Below are positions 48,464 through 56,922 of a stretch of 63,137 bases of DNA, piece after piece; position 1 is the stretch's first letter, and each line of letters starts with the position of its first letter. The notes under the pieces were generated by a model that saw nothing but the letters and a program-made list of their open reading frames with translations, did not search any database and was not told where the DNA came from. Made by a program: the position numbers and the translations under genes. Source of the stretch: an uncultured Campylobacter sp. Lineage in GTDB: Bacteria > Campylobacterota > Campylobacteria > Campylobacterales > Campylobacteraceae. The stretch spans positions 1 through 63,137 of the forward strand of contig NZ_CALHVN010000031.1 of assembly GCF_938039245.1 (NCBI RefSeq), written 5' to 3'.

Positions 48464-48958
48464 ATGAAAAAAGTAGTTTTGATTAGTATGCTGGTTGCGG
48501 GCGGACTTTTTGCCGCGTCGCTTGAAAATAGCACGAACGACGAGCTTTATAAAATGGTCGCAAACGCCGACGCAAAGACGCTTAGCGAGGTGGCTTTTGA
48601 GATAGATAAGCGCGCGGGCAAGCTAAAATTTGAAGCCAAAGAGGCCAAACGCGGGCTAAAAGCCGAGATGGTAAAGAAAATGGATGCTATGAGCGTCGCC
48701 GATAGGCAAAATTTCATGCAGGATTTTCGCAAAAGCTACAATGACAAGGTTGGCGCGCTAAGCGTGGCGGAAGCAAAAAGGCTTGATATCGAGCTAAAAG
48801 ATCACGATGACGACGATAATTTTCACAAGAAATTTAAGCGCGATTTTAAGGGTGGATTTAAGCATGGCGGTAAAGGTATGATGGCGCAGGACTGTGCAAA
48901 TGCTGGAGATTGTAATCAAACCGGCGGCTACAAAGGCCTAAAACAGCCGATGAAATAA
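48464..48958 (+). CDS. DUF1104-family periplasmic protein, His/Asp-rich
   Basis: The signal peptide MKKVVLISMLVAGGLFAASL precedes a helical DUF1104 region (LYKMVANADAKTLSEVAFEI, GLKAEMVKKMDAMSVADRQN). A stretch rich in Asp, His and Lys (DHDDDDNFHKKFKRDFKGG) and a tail with two Cys (DCANAGDC) could bind metal ions. It lies 250 bp before a two-component system, as other DUF1104 genes do, so it may be sensed or controlled by it. Confidence 0.78.
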   Translation: MKKVVLISMLVAGGLFAASLENSTNDELYKMVANADAKTLSEVAFEIDKRAGKLKFEAKEAKRGLKAEMVKKMDAMSVADRQNFMQDFRKSYNDKVGALSVAEAKRLDIELKDHDDDDNFHKKFKRDFKGGFKHGGKGMMAQDCANAGDCNQTGGYKGLKQPMK

Positions 48959-49208
48959 TAAAATTCGAGCTTCCTTTTTGGAGGCTCGAACTTATAAATT
49001 TATGAAATTTTACCTTCAAATTTAGATGAAATTTGATAAATTTACACAGGATCTGTTTGTGGCTAAATTTGAGCGCAAGCTGGCAAATTTAAAGTAAATT
49101 TGAGACGTTGGGCGAAAAATTTAGCACAAAGCTACGCCGATAGATGAAACAAAAATCAAGCGGATAAAACGCCGTAAAACGACAAAAACAAACGAAAACG
49201 GAGCAAAA

Positions 49209-49871
49209 ATGAGTAAAATTTTGATCGTCGAGGACGAAAATATGCTGCTTGAGATGATGCGCGCGTATCTGGAGGCCCAGGGTTACGAGACCGCGGGCGC
49301 AAAAAGCTACGACGATGCGTTAAATTTGGCTTATGAAAGCAACTTTGATCTTTGGATATTCGACGTCAAGATCATCGGCGGCAGCGGCTTTGCGCTACTT
49401 CGGGAGCTGCGAAACGCGGGCAAAAACACGCCTTGCATATTCACAACCTCGCTAAATACGCTTGATGACGTGCAAAGCGGTTTTACTAGCGGCTGCGACG
49501 ACTATATCAAAAAGCCGTTTGAGCTAAAAGAGCTTCATCTGCGCGTGCAAAATTTGCTAAAACGTACCTTCGTGCACAATAAAAACGAGCTGATAAATCT
49601 GGGCGAAAATTTGGGCTTTGATATGAATCAGGGCTTGCTATTTCGTGACGGCAAGGCTGTCTCGATGCCTAAAAAGCAGTCCAGGCTGCTCGCGCTTTTG
49701 TTAAAAAATCAGGATAAATTTTTAAGCAGAGACGAGATCTATTCTCAAATTTGGGACTACGACGAGAGTCCTAGCGAGCTTAGCCTGCGCGTTTATATCG
49801 CGGAGCTGCGTAAAATTTTAGGCAAAGAGCGTATCGTGAGCGCCTCAAAGCTAGGTTATAAATATGTTTAA
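49209..49871 (+). CDS. OmpR-family response regulator
   Basis: The 220-residue regulator has a receiver domain with acidic E8-D9-E10, phospho-acceptor D52 (WIFDVKIIGGSG) and the conserved Lys in YIKKPFELKE, and a C-terminal winged helix (KKQSRLLALLLKNQDKFLSR, LRVYIAELRKILG). It is paired with the kinase 186 bp downstream. Confidence 0.92.
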   Translation: MSKILIVEDENMLLEMMRAYLEAQGYETAGAKSYDDALNLAYESNFDLWIFDVKIIGGSGFALLRELRNAGKNTPCIFTTSLNTLDDVQSGFTSGCDDYIKKPFELKELHLRVQNLLKRTFVHNKNELINLGENLGFDMNQGLLFRDGKAVSMPKKQSRLLALLLKNQDKFLSRDEIYSQIWDYDESPSELSLRVYIAELRKILGKERIVSASKLGYKYV

Positions 49872-50057
49872 GCTTTTCGCGGTTGCTTGGCGGTTTGGGT
49901 TTTGGGCCGAAAATGGCGCTAATTTTGCAACTACCGCGCGGCAAAGAGTAGGCTGTCGGTCTAAAATTTTATCCAAATTTACGCGAATCTTTTGCAGTTT
50001 TAAGCTTCAAATTTTACGTCCGCGAGGCACCATTAAATTTAATCCAAAAGGCGGCAA

Positions 50058-51227
50058 ATGTCCTTGCTAAAACCTCTTAAAAAAGCCTTTGCAGCACTTT
50101 TGGACCGTCAAATTTTACCTATATTTTTGCTTTATTTCATCACGAGTGCCGCATTTTTGGTCTTTTTCGCGCAGATGTTTTACGAGCGCGAGAAGCATTT
50201 CATACTCGATCGCGACGTATTTATCGTGCGAGATTTGCAGCATCACCTGCAAAATAAACTACAAAAAAACGGCGAGATAGACGACGATGATTTCGACGAC
50301 GTCGAGGCTTTTGCCGTAAATTTAAAAACGGGCGAGGAGATCGAGGATGATTTTGAGCCGCGCGAGGGCATGCCGCAAAGATACAAGGATGGGGCGAACT
50401 CGGTAGTGCAGTTTTACCTCAAAAATCGCCTCGGCGAGGAGGAGTACTACGTCGCGGTCAAGGTCGCAGATCCCGAGTTTGCGATTCTCACGCTAAAACT
50501 AAAGATAATATTTTTCTCGTTTATGATACTGCTTGCTATTTTAGTCATAGCTTATTTTATCATCCGTCTTTCGCTGCGTCCGCTTTACCGCCGTATCGAC
50601 TTTTTAAACGGCTTTATCAGGGACACGACGCACGAGATAAACACGCCTCTTAGCGTTATTTTGATGAGTATCGAGATGTTTGAAACCAATCCTAAAAAAT
50701 ACCTAAATAACATAAAAACCGCCTCTAAAACGATTTCGACGCTTTACGAGGACCTCACGCTGGTAAAACTTAGCGGCAAAGAGGACGTAGCGGCGACGAG
50801 CTTTAGCCTGAGCGAGTTGGTGCGCGAGAGGATCGGGTATTTTGGACTAAATTTGGAGCAAAAAAATATAAATTTAAGCACGCAAATCGCCGAGGTGCAG
50901 CTACGCTCATCCTATAAAAAAACGCGAAAAATCATCGACAATCTACTAAGTAACGCCATAAAATACTGCGACGAAAACGGCTCGGTAAGCGTAAATTTAA
51001 CTCCCTTAGCGCTCGCGATTTCAAACAGCGGCGCAGGTATCGCGAAAGAAAATTTGCCGCGGATTTTTGATCTTTACACGCGGTTTGACGAGCGAAACGG
51101 CGGCTTTGGCATCGGGCTTCATATCGTTAAAACTTTTTGTAAAGAGCTAGGGTTTAAAATCTCGTGTAAAAGCGGCGAGGAGCTAACGGAGTTTCGCGTC
51201 GGTTTTGGCGGCAGCGCGCAAATTTAG
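50058..51227 (+). CDS. Sensor histidine kinase
   Basis: Two membrane segments (about residues 19-41 and 146-170) flank a periplasmic sensor region with an acidic run (DIDDDDFDDVEAF-like, near residues 73-85). The H box is RDTTHEINTPLSVIL with H192, the N box NLLSNAIKYCDENG, and the G boxes FGIGLHIVKTFC. There is no HAMP domain of normal length. It presumably phosphorylates the upstream regulator. The signal is unknown; the acidic loop and the His-rich DUF1104 neighbour hint at metal ions. Confidence 0.9.
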   Translation: MSLLKPLKKAFAALLDRQILPIFLLYFITSAAFLVFFAQMFYEREKHFILDRDVFIVRDLQHHLQNKLQKNGEIDDDDFDDVEAFAVNLKTGEEIEDDFEPREGMPQRYKDGANSVVQFYLKNRLGEEEYYVAVKVADPEFAILTLKLKIIFFSFMILLAILVIAYFIIRLSLRPLYRRIDFLNGFIRDTTHEINTPLSVILMSIEMFETNPKKYLNNIKTASKTISTLYEDLTLVKLSGKEDVAATSFSLSELVRERIGYFGLNLEQKNINLSTQIAEVQLRSSYKKTRKIIDNLLSNAIKYCDENGSVSVNLTPLALAISNSGAGIAKENLPRIFDLYTRFDERNGGFGIGLHIVKTFCKELGFKISCKSGEELTEFRVGFGGSAQI

Positions 51228-51719
51228 TCCCGTTCAACGGCGGTGCGGTTGCCATCAAATTCGGCTAAACTTGATATACGAGCGGGAGTGCAAAGCAAAT
51301 TGAACGGTAAAATCGCGAGTATCTTATCTTAGTCAAAATGCTCTCGCGGACGTCTGGGTATAAATTTACCCATTTGCCAAATTTCTGCCGTCCTGCTCTT
51401 TGCGTAAGATGCGCTTAGTTTTGCTCTCTTGCGTTAAATTTCGCTTAAATTTTAACGGCTTTGGATTTTGACACGAGACGGGCTTGATTTTGCGGAAGTT
51501 GACGTTATATTTATCGCTGCCGTCGCAGCGTAGACGCGCCCAAATTTCCGATGCGCCGTAGCTATGAGGACAGCTGTTTTGCCGTATTCGTCAAATCGCT
51601 CCGTCCGTGCGTGCTGGCACTTTTGCCGCTCGTTTGCGCCCGCCACCGTAGTTTTGTTTAAATTTAACTGCTTTTTTATTTTAAAAATGTAAAATCTCGT
51701 TTAAAACTTAAGGCACTAA
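51228..51719. other. Intergenic, nothing recognised
   Basis: No convincing gene, RNA or repeat is seen in these 492 bases. Short open frames lack ribosome sites and have shadow-like composition. It could be a decayed gene. Confidence 0.5.
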
Positions 51720-52331
51720 ATGACAGCACTTCTGGTAGCCGAATATATCGGCATCGCCTCGGCCGCCACGAGCGGATTTATCTTTGCGGTTAAGCGCGAC
51801 TGCGACTGGCTGGGCATCTTTATCGCCGCGCTTCTGACTGCGCTTGGAGGCGGATTTATGCGTGACGCCATCGTCTCGCGCCCGCCGTATTCGTTTACGC
51901 ACTACGCTCCGTGCATTATCGTGATGGCGATGCTCTTTTTATCGGCGTTTTTGCGCATTCACAAGCGAAGCGATATCGAGAAAAAATTTCTCTTCGTCAC
52001 CACCGACGCCGTAGATCTGGTGAGCTTTTCTATCGTTGGAGCGATCGTGGCGCTGCAGTTTGGCTACAACGTCTTTGGCGTCGTGCTGCTCGCGCTTTGC
52101 AACGGCGTGGGCGGAGGCATGATGCGCGACGTGCTGTTTAACGAAGTGCCGTGGTGCCTAAAAACCGGGCTTTACGCGACGGTTAGTATCGTAGTGGGGC
52201 TGCTTTATTTTGCGATGGATTACGCCGGACTTACTAGCGTTTTTTGGGTGATGGGGCTTTTGGCGTTTGGTATCGCGTTTAGGCTTGCGGCGTATTACCT
52301 TGGCTGGCATTTGCCTAGACTCCAAAAGTAA
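51720..52331 (+). CDS. TRIC-type channel protein (UPF0126 family)
   Basis: The 203-residue inner-membrane protein has two repeats of three helices with the conserved GGGFMRDAIVSRPP and GGGMMRDVLFNEVPW motifs. This is the bacterial TRIC channel family, permeable to K+ (some annotated as glycine transporters). A seventh helix ends the protein. Confidence 0.9.
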   Translation: MTALLVAEYIGIASAATSGFIFAVKRDCDWLGIFIAALLTALGGGFMRDAIVSRPPYSFTHYAPCIIVMAMLFLSAFLRIHKRSDIEKKFLFVTTDAVDLVSFSIVGAIVALQFGYNVFGVVLLALCNGVGGGMMRDVLFNEVPWCLKTGLYATVSIVVGLLYFAMDYAGLTSVFWVMGLLAFGIAFRLAAYYLGWHLPRLQK

Positions 52332-52668
52332 AATTTACTTTATTTTGTATTAAGGCTAAAATCGATTTTGGTTTTGCGGCGTAAATCGCGCTGAAATTTT
52401 AAAATTTGATTTCTAAATGCTTTTTGTTTAAATTTATGTTATGGTTTTACGGAATTTAGCCGGTTGCAACGGCTTTGCCAAAGGATGCCAAATTTAGGCT
52501 AAATTTTGCGAACCTTTGCATTATTATGAACCAAAAGCTTGCAAGAGTGATGATTTTTGAAATATGCATTCAATATACTTTAATGAATAAAAAAATATAA
52601 TCCAAATTCATTTTAGTACCGCAAAAAGGCTTTTTACGGTTGTTTTTAATCTATCTTGGGGAAAGAGT
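52332..52668. other. Intergenic AT-rich region with probable promoter
   Basis: TATAAT at 52596-52601 follows an AT-rich run and lies 68 bp before the glucosyltransferase gene; the spacing suits its promoter. A GGGGAAAG ribosome site lies before the ATG. Nothing else is recognised. Confidence 0.5.
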
Positions 52669-54150
52669 ATGAATCTAATTTTAAAAAATATCATTTTTAT
52701 TAAATTTATTTTTTTACATTTTTTTAAACAGAAAGATTTTCTAAAATATTTCATTTTTATTTATATGGTTTATTTCCTGGGATATTTTGCCTTGATGATA
52801 AATAACATAAACTACTCTGATGATTACTACAGGTCGGTGACAGGGCAGTTTGATTTTTTCCTTTTTAGTAGGTATATGTCCGAGTATTTATCGAAATTTA
52901 TATATCTTAGCGAGCACAGAAATGTTCTAGCTTCGCCTCTAACGCACCTTTTATCTATAGGGCTTTTATCTATCGGCTCCATGGTTTTGGTTAAGGTTAT
53001 TTTAAAAAAATACTCCAAACTAGGCTTAATCGCCAGCGTTATTTTAGGTCTAAGCCCCTATTTTTTAGAAAATATGAGCTATAAATTCGACAGTATCTTT
53101 ATGACGATAGCCCTAGTTGCTCCGATATTTTCTTTTTTGTTTTTGAGGCGTAAACTCGCTTTTATCTTTGTTTCCATACTTTGCATGCAACTTACGCTTA
53201 CGACCTATCAGGCTGGAAATTCCGCTTTTTTGATGCTATCTTTGTTTGCGGTTTTGGATGGGATTTTAGCCGGACGCAAGCCCTCTCAGACGCTTAAACT
53301 AATCGGAGTTTTGATTTTTTCTTATGTTTGCGCATTTTTGATTTATAGATTTTTCGTTATGCAAACGGTAGATAACTACACGTCAAACGAAATTTTCTCT
53401 TTAGGCCAAGCGTATGAGGGCATAAAAGGAAATTTAGAACGCGTTTACGAATATTACAGATTTACGTTTAGAAAAACCGTGTTTGTTTCTATATTTATCG
53501 CCGGCGTTTTTATGTTCTTCTTGGCGGCCGTTAAAACCGCGAAGATAAACAAAATACTAGCGGCAATTTTTACGATTTGTTTTATCGTCTTAGGTTTGCT
53601 TTTATCTTACGGCGCATATTTGATTTTAGTTAAACAGTTGTTTTTTTCTAGGATGTTTATGGGTGCTGGCGTATTTTTAGCGATAATTTTTATTTTTTCT
53701 CTAAAATTAGAGGTTAAATTTTTATCCTTTTTACCCAAATTCGTCGCTTGTATTTTGACCTATTCGCTAATAGTCCAGTCCTATGCGTACGCAAACGCGA
53801 TGAAAGAGCAAGCTCAATACGCAAGATATAGAGTAGAGCTAGCGCTGCAGGACTTTAACAAAATCATTCCGGCCGGCGAGAAATTTGGATTTAACTCTAT
53901 TTTTGGAGCCGATCTGAGATCGCCCGCAGCCGTAACGGCGGCAAAAACCTTTCCTATAATCGCACAGTCTGATATATTTAATATAAACTGGCTGTACTGG
54001 GCTTACGATTTGCACAAGTGGCACGAGGTTTGGGCTCCCGGGCTTTGCATGCAGGAGGGAAAAAAAGAAGTAAAGCGCATACAAACGCCTTTGCATACTC
54101 TAATAAGATACGACAACAACTGCGTTTCGATTATCTTTACGCCGCTATAA
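52669..54150 (+). CDS. GtrII-like polytopic glucosyltransferase
   Basis: The 493-residue protein has about ten membrane helices and an early acidic motif, INNINYSDDYYRSVTGQF (about residues 44-61), like that of GtrII/GtrC-type lipopolysaccharide-modifying glucosyltransferases. The large loop region near the C-terminus (WLYWAYDLHKWHEVWAPGLC) is also typical. It would transfer a sugar from a lipid carrier to the O-chain in the periplasm. The gene is much richer in A and T than its neighbours, a sign of transfer. GtrA and GtrB genes converge from the right. Confidence 0.75.
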   Translation: MNLILKNIIFIKFIFLHFFKQKDFLKYFIFIYMVYFLGYFALMINNINYSDDYYRSVTGQFDFFLFSRYMSEYLSKFIYLSEHRNVLASPLTHLLSIGLLSIGSMVLVKVILKKYSKLGLIASVILGLSPYFLENMSYKFDSIFMTIALVAPIFSFLFLRRKLAFIFVSILCMQLTLTTYQAGNSAFLMLSLFAVLDGILAGRKPSQTLKLIGVLIFSYVCAFLIYRFFVMQTVDNYTSNEIFSLGQAYEGIKGNLERVYEYYRFTFRKTVFVSIFIAGVFMFFLAAVKTAKINKILAAIFTICFIVLGLLLSYGAYLILVKQLFFSRMFMGAGVFLAIIFIFSLKLEVKFLSFLPKFVACILTYSLIVQSYAYANAMKEQAQYARYRVELALQDFNKIIPAGEKFGFNSIFGADLRSPAAVTAAKTFPIIAQSDIFNINWLYWAYDLHKWHEVWAPGLCMQEGKKEVKRIQTPLHTLIRYDNNCVSIIFTPL

Positions 54151-54157
54151 GGATAGG

Positions 54158-54511
54158 CTAATTTTGTTTAAACGTCCAAAATTTATGGATCAAAAACGTT
54201 ATAATCGGCATAACAAAAATAATCAAGACGGTCTTTACGTAGCCGTTTTGATCCGTAAAATCGCTCAAAAACATAGCTATCAGTAGGGCAATAAACTGAA
54301 TAAAGAAAAATTTAATGGCTTTTTTAAAATTTAGACCGCTTTTAAAAACTATTTTTGATTGAGCCAGATACGAAAAAACGTAAGCGACTAAAAAAGCGGC
54401 GATATTTGCGATTACGACGGAGCCTTTAGTAAAATACATATAAGTCCAGGCTACGCATATATGAATGAGCGTGGATAAAGCGCCCACTAGGCCGTATTTT
54501 ACGACCTGCAC
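54158..54511 (-). CDS. GtrA-like flippase
   Basis: The 117-residue protein has four membrane helices and the GtrA pattern (VKYGLVGALSTLIHICVAWT, AFLVAYVFSYLAQSKIVFKS, FLIHKFWTFKQN). It is thought to flip the lipid-linked sugar made by GtrB. The gtrB stop and gtrA start abut with no gap. Confidence 0.88.
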   Translation of the reverse strand: MQVVKYGLVGALSTLIHICVAWTYMYFTKGSVVIANIAAFLVAYVFSYLAQSKIVFKSGLNFKKAIKFFFIQFIALLIAMFLSDFTDQNGYVKTVLIIFVMPIITFLIHKFWTFKQN

Positions 54512-55438
54512 TTAGTATTCGCCTTCTATTATGTAGCTTGGACGGCGCTTGGACTCGGAGTAGATTCTGCCTATGTATTCGCCTAAAATCCCTATCCCGA
54601 TGAGCTGGATACCGCCCAAAAATAGCATAATAACCGCAAGCGATGCGTATCCTGGCAAATCTATGCCAAATATTAGGGTTTTTAAGATAATGAAGCTACC
54701 GTATAAAAACGATAAAAAAGAAACCAATGCGCCGATATAAAGCCAAATTCTAAGAGGCAGAGTGCTAAAGCTAGTTATCCCGTCAAGCGCGAAATTCCAA
54801 AGCTTCCAACCGTTAAAGCTGCTTTGTCCGGCCTCGCGTTTTTCTCTGACGTATTCGATGACGGTCGTTTTAAAGCCGACCCACGCAAAAAGCCCCTTCA
54901 TAAATCGTTGATTTTCGGGTAGTTGCTTTAGCGCTTCTACGACTCTTTTGCTCATCAGCCTAAAGTCTCCGACGTTGTTTGGTATATCCACGTTTGAAAT
55001 TTTGCCGTTTAGTTTATAAAAAAGATCTGCGCTTACCCTTTTGGCAAAGCTATCCGACGTTCTATCCGCGCGTTTGGCTAGCACGACGTCGTATCCTTCT
55101 CGCCATTTTGCTACGAGCTCTTTTATGAGTTCGGGCGGGTCTTGCAAATCTACGTCTATAGGTATCGCGGCCTCGCCTCTAGCTTTATCCAGACCCGCCG
55201 TTAGCGCGGCTTCTTTGCCGAAATTTCTTGAGAAATTTATAATCCTTATGTTTTTAAAATTTTGTTTCGCGTTTAGCAAGACGTTTAGCGTGTTGTCCTT
55301 ACTGCCGTCGTTTATAAATACTATTTCGTACGGTTCGTTTATTTGAGCCAAAATTTCTTCTATACGTCGTAAAAACGGCTCTATCGTCTCTTCTTCGTTA
55401 TAGCAGGGGGCTATTATGGAGATTGTCGGGTTATTCAT
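54512..55438 (-). CDS. GtrB-like polyprenyl-phosphate glycosyltransferase
   Basis: The 308-residue protein has a GT2 domain (ISIIAPCYNEEETIEPFLRR; the DxD at DVDLQDPPELI; NFGKEAALTAGLD) and two C-terminal membrane helices (WLYIGALVSFLSFLYGSFI, LAVIMLFLGGIQLIGIGILG). It makes bactoprenyl-linked sugar. With GtrA and GtrII it forms a gtr-type side-chain set. Confidence 0.9.
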   Translation of the reverse strand: MNNPTISIIAPCYNEEETIEPFLRRIEEILAQINEPYEIVFINDGSKDNTLNVLLNAKQNFKNIRIINFSRNFGKEAALTAGLDKARGEAAIPIDVDLQDPPELIKELVAKWREGYDVVLAKRADRTSDSFAKRVSADLFYKLNGKISNVDIPNNVGDFRLMSKRVVEALKQLPENQRFMKGLFAWVGFKTTVIEYVREKREAGQSSFNGWKLWNFALDGITSFSTLPLRIWLYIGALVSFLSFLYGSFIILKTLIFGIDLPGYASLAVIMLFLGGIQLIGIGILGEYIGRIYSESKRRPSYIIEGEY

Positions 55439-55790
55439 TTTCTTTTCTTTGTAGTATAGCGGCGGCGATCGCGAATCCGCCGTCGTGGCTAATCGTTATT
55501 TCGGCGCCTTTTACGTTAAAATTTTTAATGATTTTTTCTGAAAATTTTACTTTAGGCGCATTTTTGTGGTCTTTGTAAATTTGAGCGTCAAAGAACGAAA
55601 ACTCGGCCGAGATCCCGCAACCAAGAGCCTTGCTGATAGCTTCTTTGGCTGCGAAAAATCCCGCTACCGTAGCGTCCGTTTTTGCGATACTTATCTCTTC
55701 GTCGCTTAAAAAATATCTCAAAAAATCTTCGCCTCGCCGCTCTTTAAGCCTTGAGATTCGCGAGATCGCTACGATATCTATACCGATCAT
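55431..55790 (-). CDS. acpS: Holo-[acyl-carrier-protein] synthase
   Basis: The 119-residue enzyme attaches phosphopantetheine to ACP. IGIDIVAISRISRLKERRG holds the metal-binding Asp and FFAAKEAISKALGCG the conserved Glu. Length and motifs are typical. It overlaps fliL by four bases and gtrB by eight. Confidence 0.93.
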   Translation of the reverse strand: MIGIDIVAISRISRLKERRGEDFLRYFLSDEEISIAKTDATVAGFFAAKEAISKALGCGISAEFSFFDAQIYKDHKNAPKVKFSEKIIKNFNVKGAEITISHDGGFAIAAAILQRKENE

Positions 55791-56320
55791 TGCACCACAA
55801 AGTCGGTAAAATAGATATTTTTTATATGACCGTCGGCTAAAACCTCGTTTAGGCGGTCTACTATCTCGTCTTTTAGGCGGTTTTTACCTTTTTGAGTGCT
55901 GACTTCTTCGTATGTTTTAGACGATAGCGTCGATACGATGATGTCTCTGATTAGCGGCTTTTTCTTGTCGATTTCAGGCGTTAGCGTCTCGGCGCTAAGC
56001 TCTAGATCGACCTTTGTTTTTAGGTATCTCGAGCCGCTTTCGCTAAGTAAATTTACGATAAACTGATCTAGCGGATAAACGGGCCCCATATTTATATAGT
56101 CGTTTGAGCGCTTGCCTGCGGTATTTTTAGGCGCCGAAGCTTGAACCTGCTCGGTTTGCGCCTGTACCGCTTGCGCTTGCGCGGCATCTTCGCTATTTCC
56201 CATTAGTAAAAACGCTAGTAACCCGCCGACTACCAAAAGAAGCAACAAAATAACGATGATGATGACGAGAACCAGCCCGTTTCCTTTTTTGCTTTGATTT
56301 TCCAAAATGTCTTCAGCCAT
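55787..56320 (-). CDS. fliL: Flagellar basal-body protein FliL
   Basis: The 177-residue protein has one membrane helix (about residues 15-37, GLVLVIIIVILLLLLVVGGL), a low-complexity Ala/Gln linker and the FliL periplasmic domain (YINMGPVYPLDQFIVNLLSE, SRYLKTKVDLELS, IKNIYFTDFVVQ). It associates with the stator and supports motor torque. fliL-acpS adjacency is normal in Campylobacter. Confidence 0.92.
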   Translation of the reverse strand: MAEDILENQSKKGNGLVLVIIIVILLLLLVVGGLLAFLLMGNSEDAAQAQAVQAQTEQVQASAPKNTAGKRSNDYINMGPVYPLDQFIVNLLSESGSRYLKTKVDLELSAETLTPEIDKKKPLIRDIIVSTLSSKTYEEVSTQKGKNRLKDEIVDRLNEVLADGHIKNIYFTDFVVQ

Positions 56321-56380
56321 TCATTCTCCTTAGAATTTTAGCTATAATTATATCTTAAATTTTTAAAAAATGAGAAGGCA

Positions 56381-56854
56381 ATGGTACATAAAACAAATGC
56401 CGCGAGGTTTCTAGACGGAAAACATATCCCCTACGAGTTAGTCGAATACGAAGTGGACGAAAGCGATCTAAGCGCCGTTCACGTGGCCGCCGTTTGCGGC
56501 GAGCAAATAGAAAAAATCTACAAAACCATCGTCTGCGAATGCGAGCCAAAAGGCTACGTCGTAGCGTGCATACAGGGCGATTTGAGCTTAAATTTAAAAG
56601 CTCTTGCAAGACTAAGTGGGCATAAAAAATGCGAACTTTTAAATTTAAGAGAGCTTGAAAAAGTGACGGGATACATCCGTGGCGGCTGCTCGCCCATAGC
56701 GATGAAAAAGGCGTTTGAGACGTTTTTTGACGAGAGGATTTTAAAACAAGACTACGTCTACGTAAGCGCCGGCGTGCGCGGAAAACAGATAAAAATCGCG
56801 CCCCAAAGCTTGATAGAAGCCATCAACGCAAAGCTCGGCGACGTCGCCGTTTAG
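56381..56854 (+). CDS. ybaK: Cys-tRNA(Pro)/Cys-tRNA(Cys) deacylase, YbaK/EbsC family
   Basis: The 157-residue protein removes Cys from mischarged tRNA. VHKTNAARFLDGKHIPYELV, IEKIYKTIVCE, HKKCELLNLRELEKVTGYIR and GGCSPIAMKKAFETFFDERI match the family, including the Lys of the active site (YKT) and the GGCSP loop. Confidence 0.9.
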   Translation: MVHKTNAARFLDGKHIPYELVEYEVDESDLSAVHVAAVCGEQIEKIYKTIVCECEPKGYVVACIQGDLSLNLKALARLSGHKKCELLNLRELEKVTGYIRGGCSPIAMKKAFETFFDERILKQDYVYVSAGVRGKQIKIAPQSLIEAINAKLGDVAV

Positions 56855-56922
56855 TAAAATTTAACCCAAAAATGCTAAAATACGAGCGTCTTAAAACAAA
56901 ATAAATTTAAAAAGGTAAAATT

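Noticed and set aside
49864..50070. Small frame between response regulator and kinase genes
   Set aside because: No ribosome site and no coherent pattern. The gap is better read as untranslated DNA inside the operon.
51452..51646. Leftward frame in the gap before the TRIC gene
   Set aside because: Low-complexity Arg/Thr/Ala content and no ribosome site; treated as chance.
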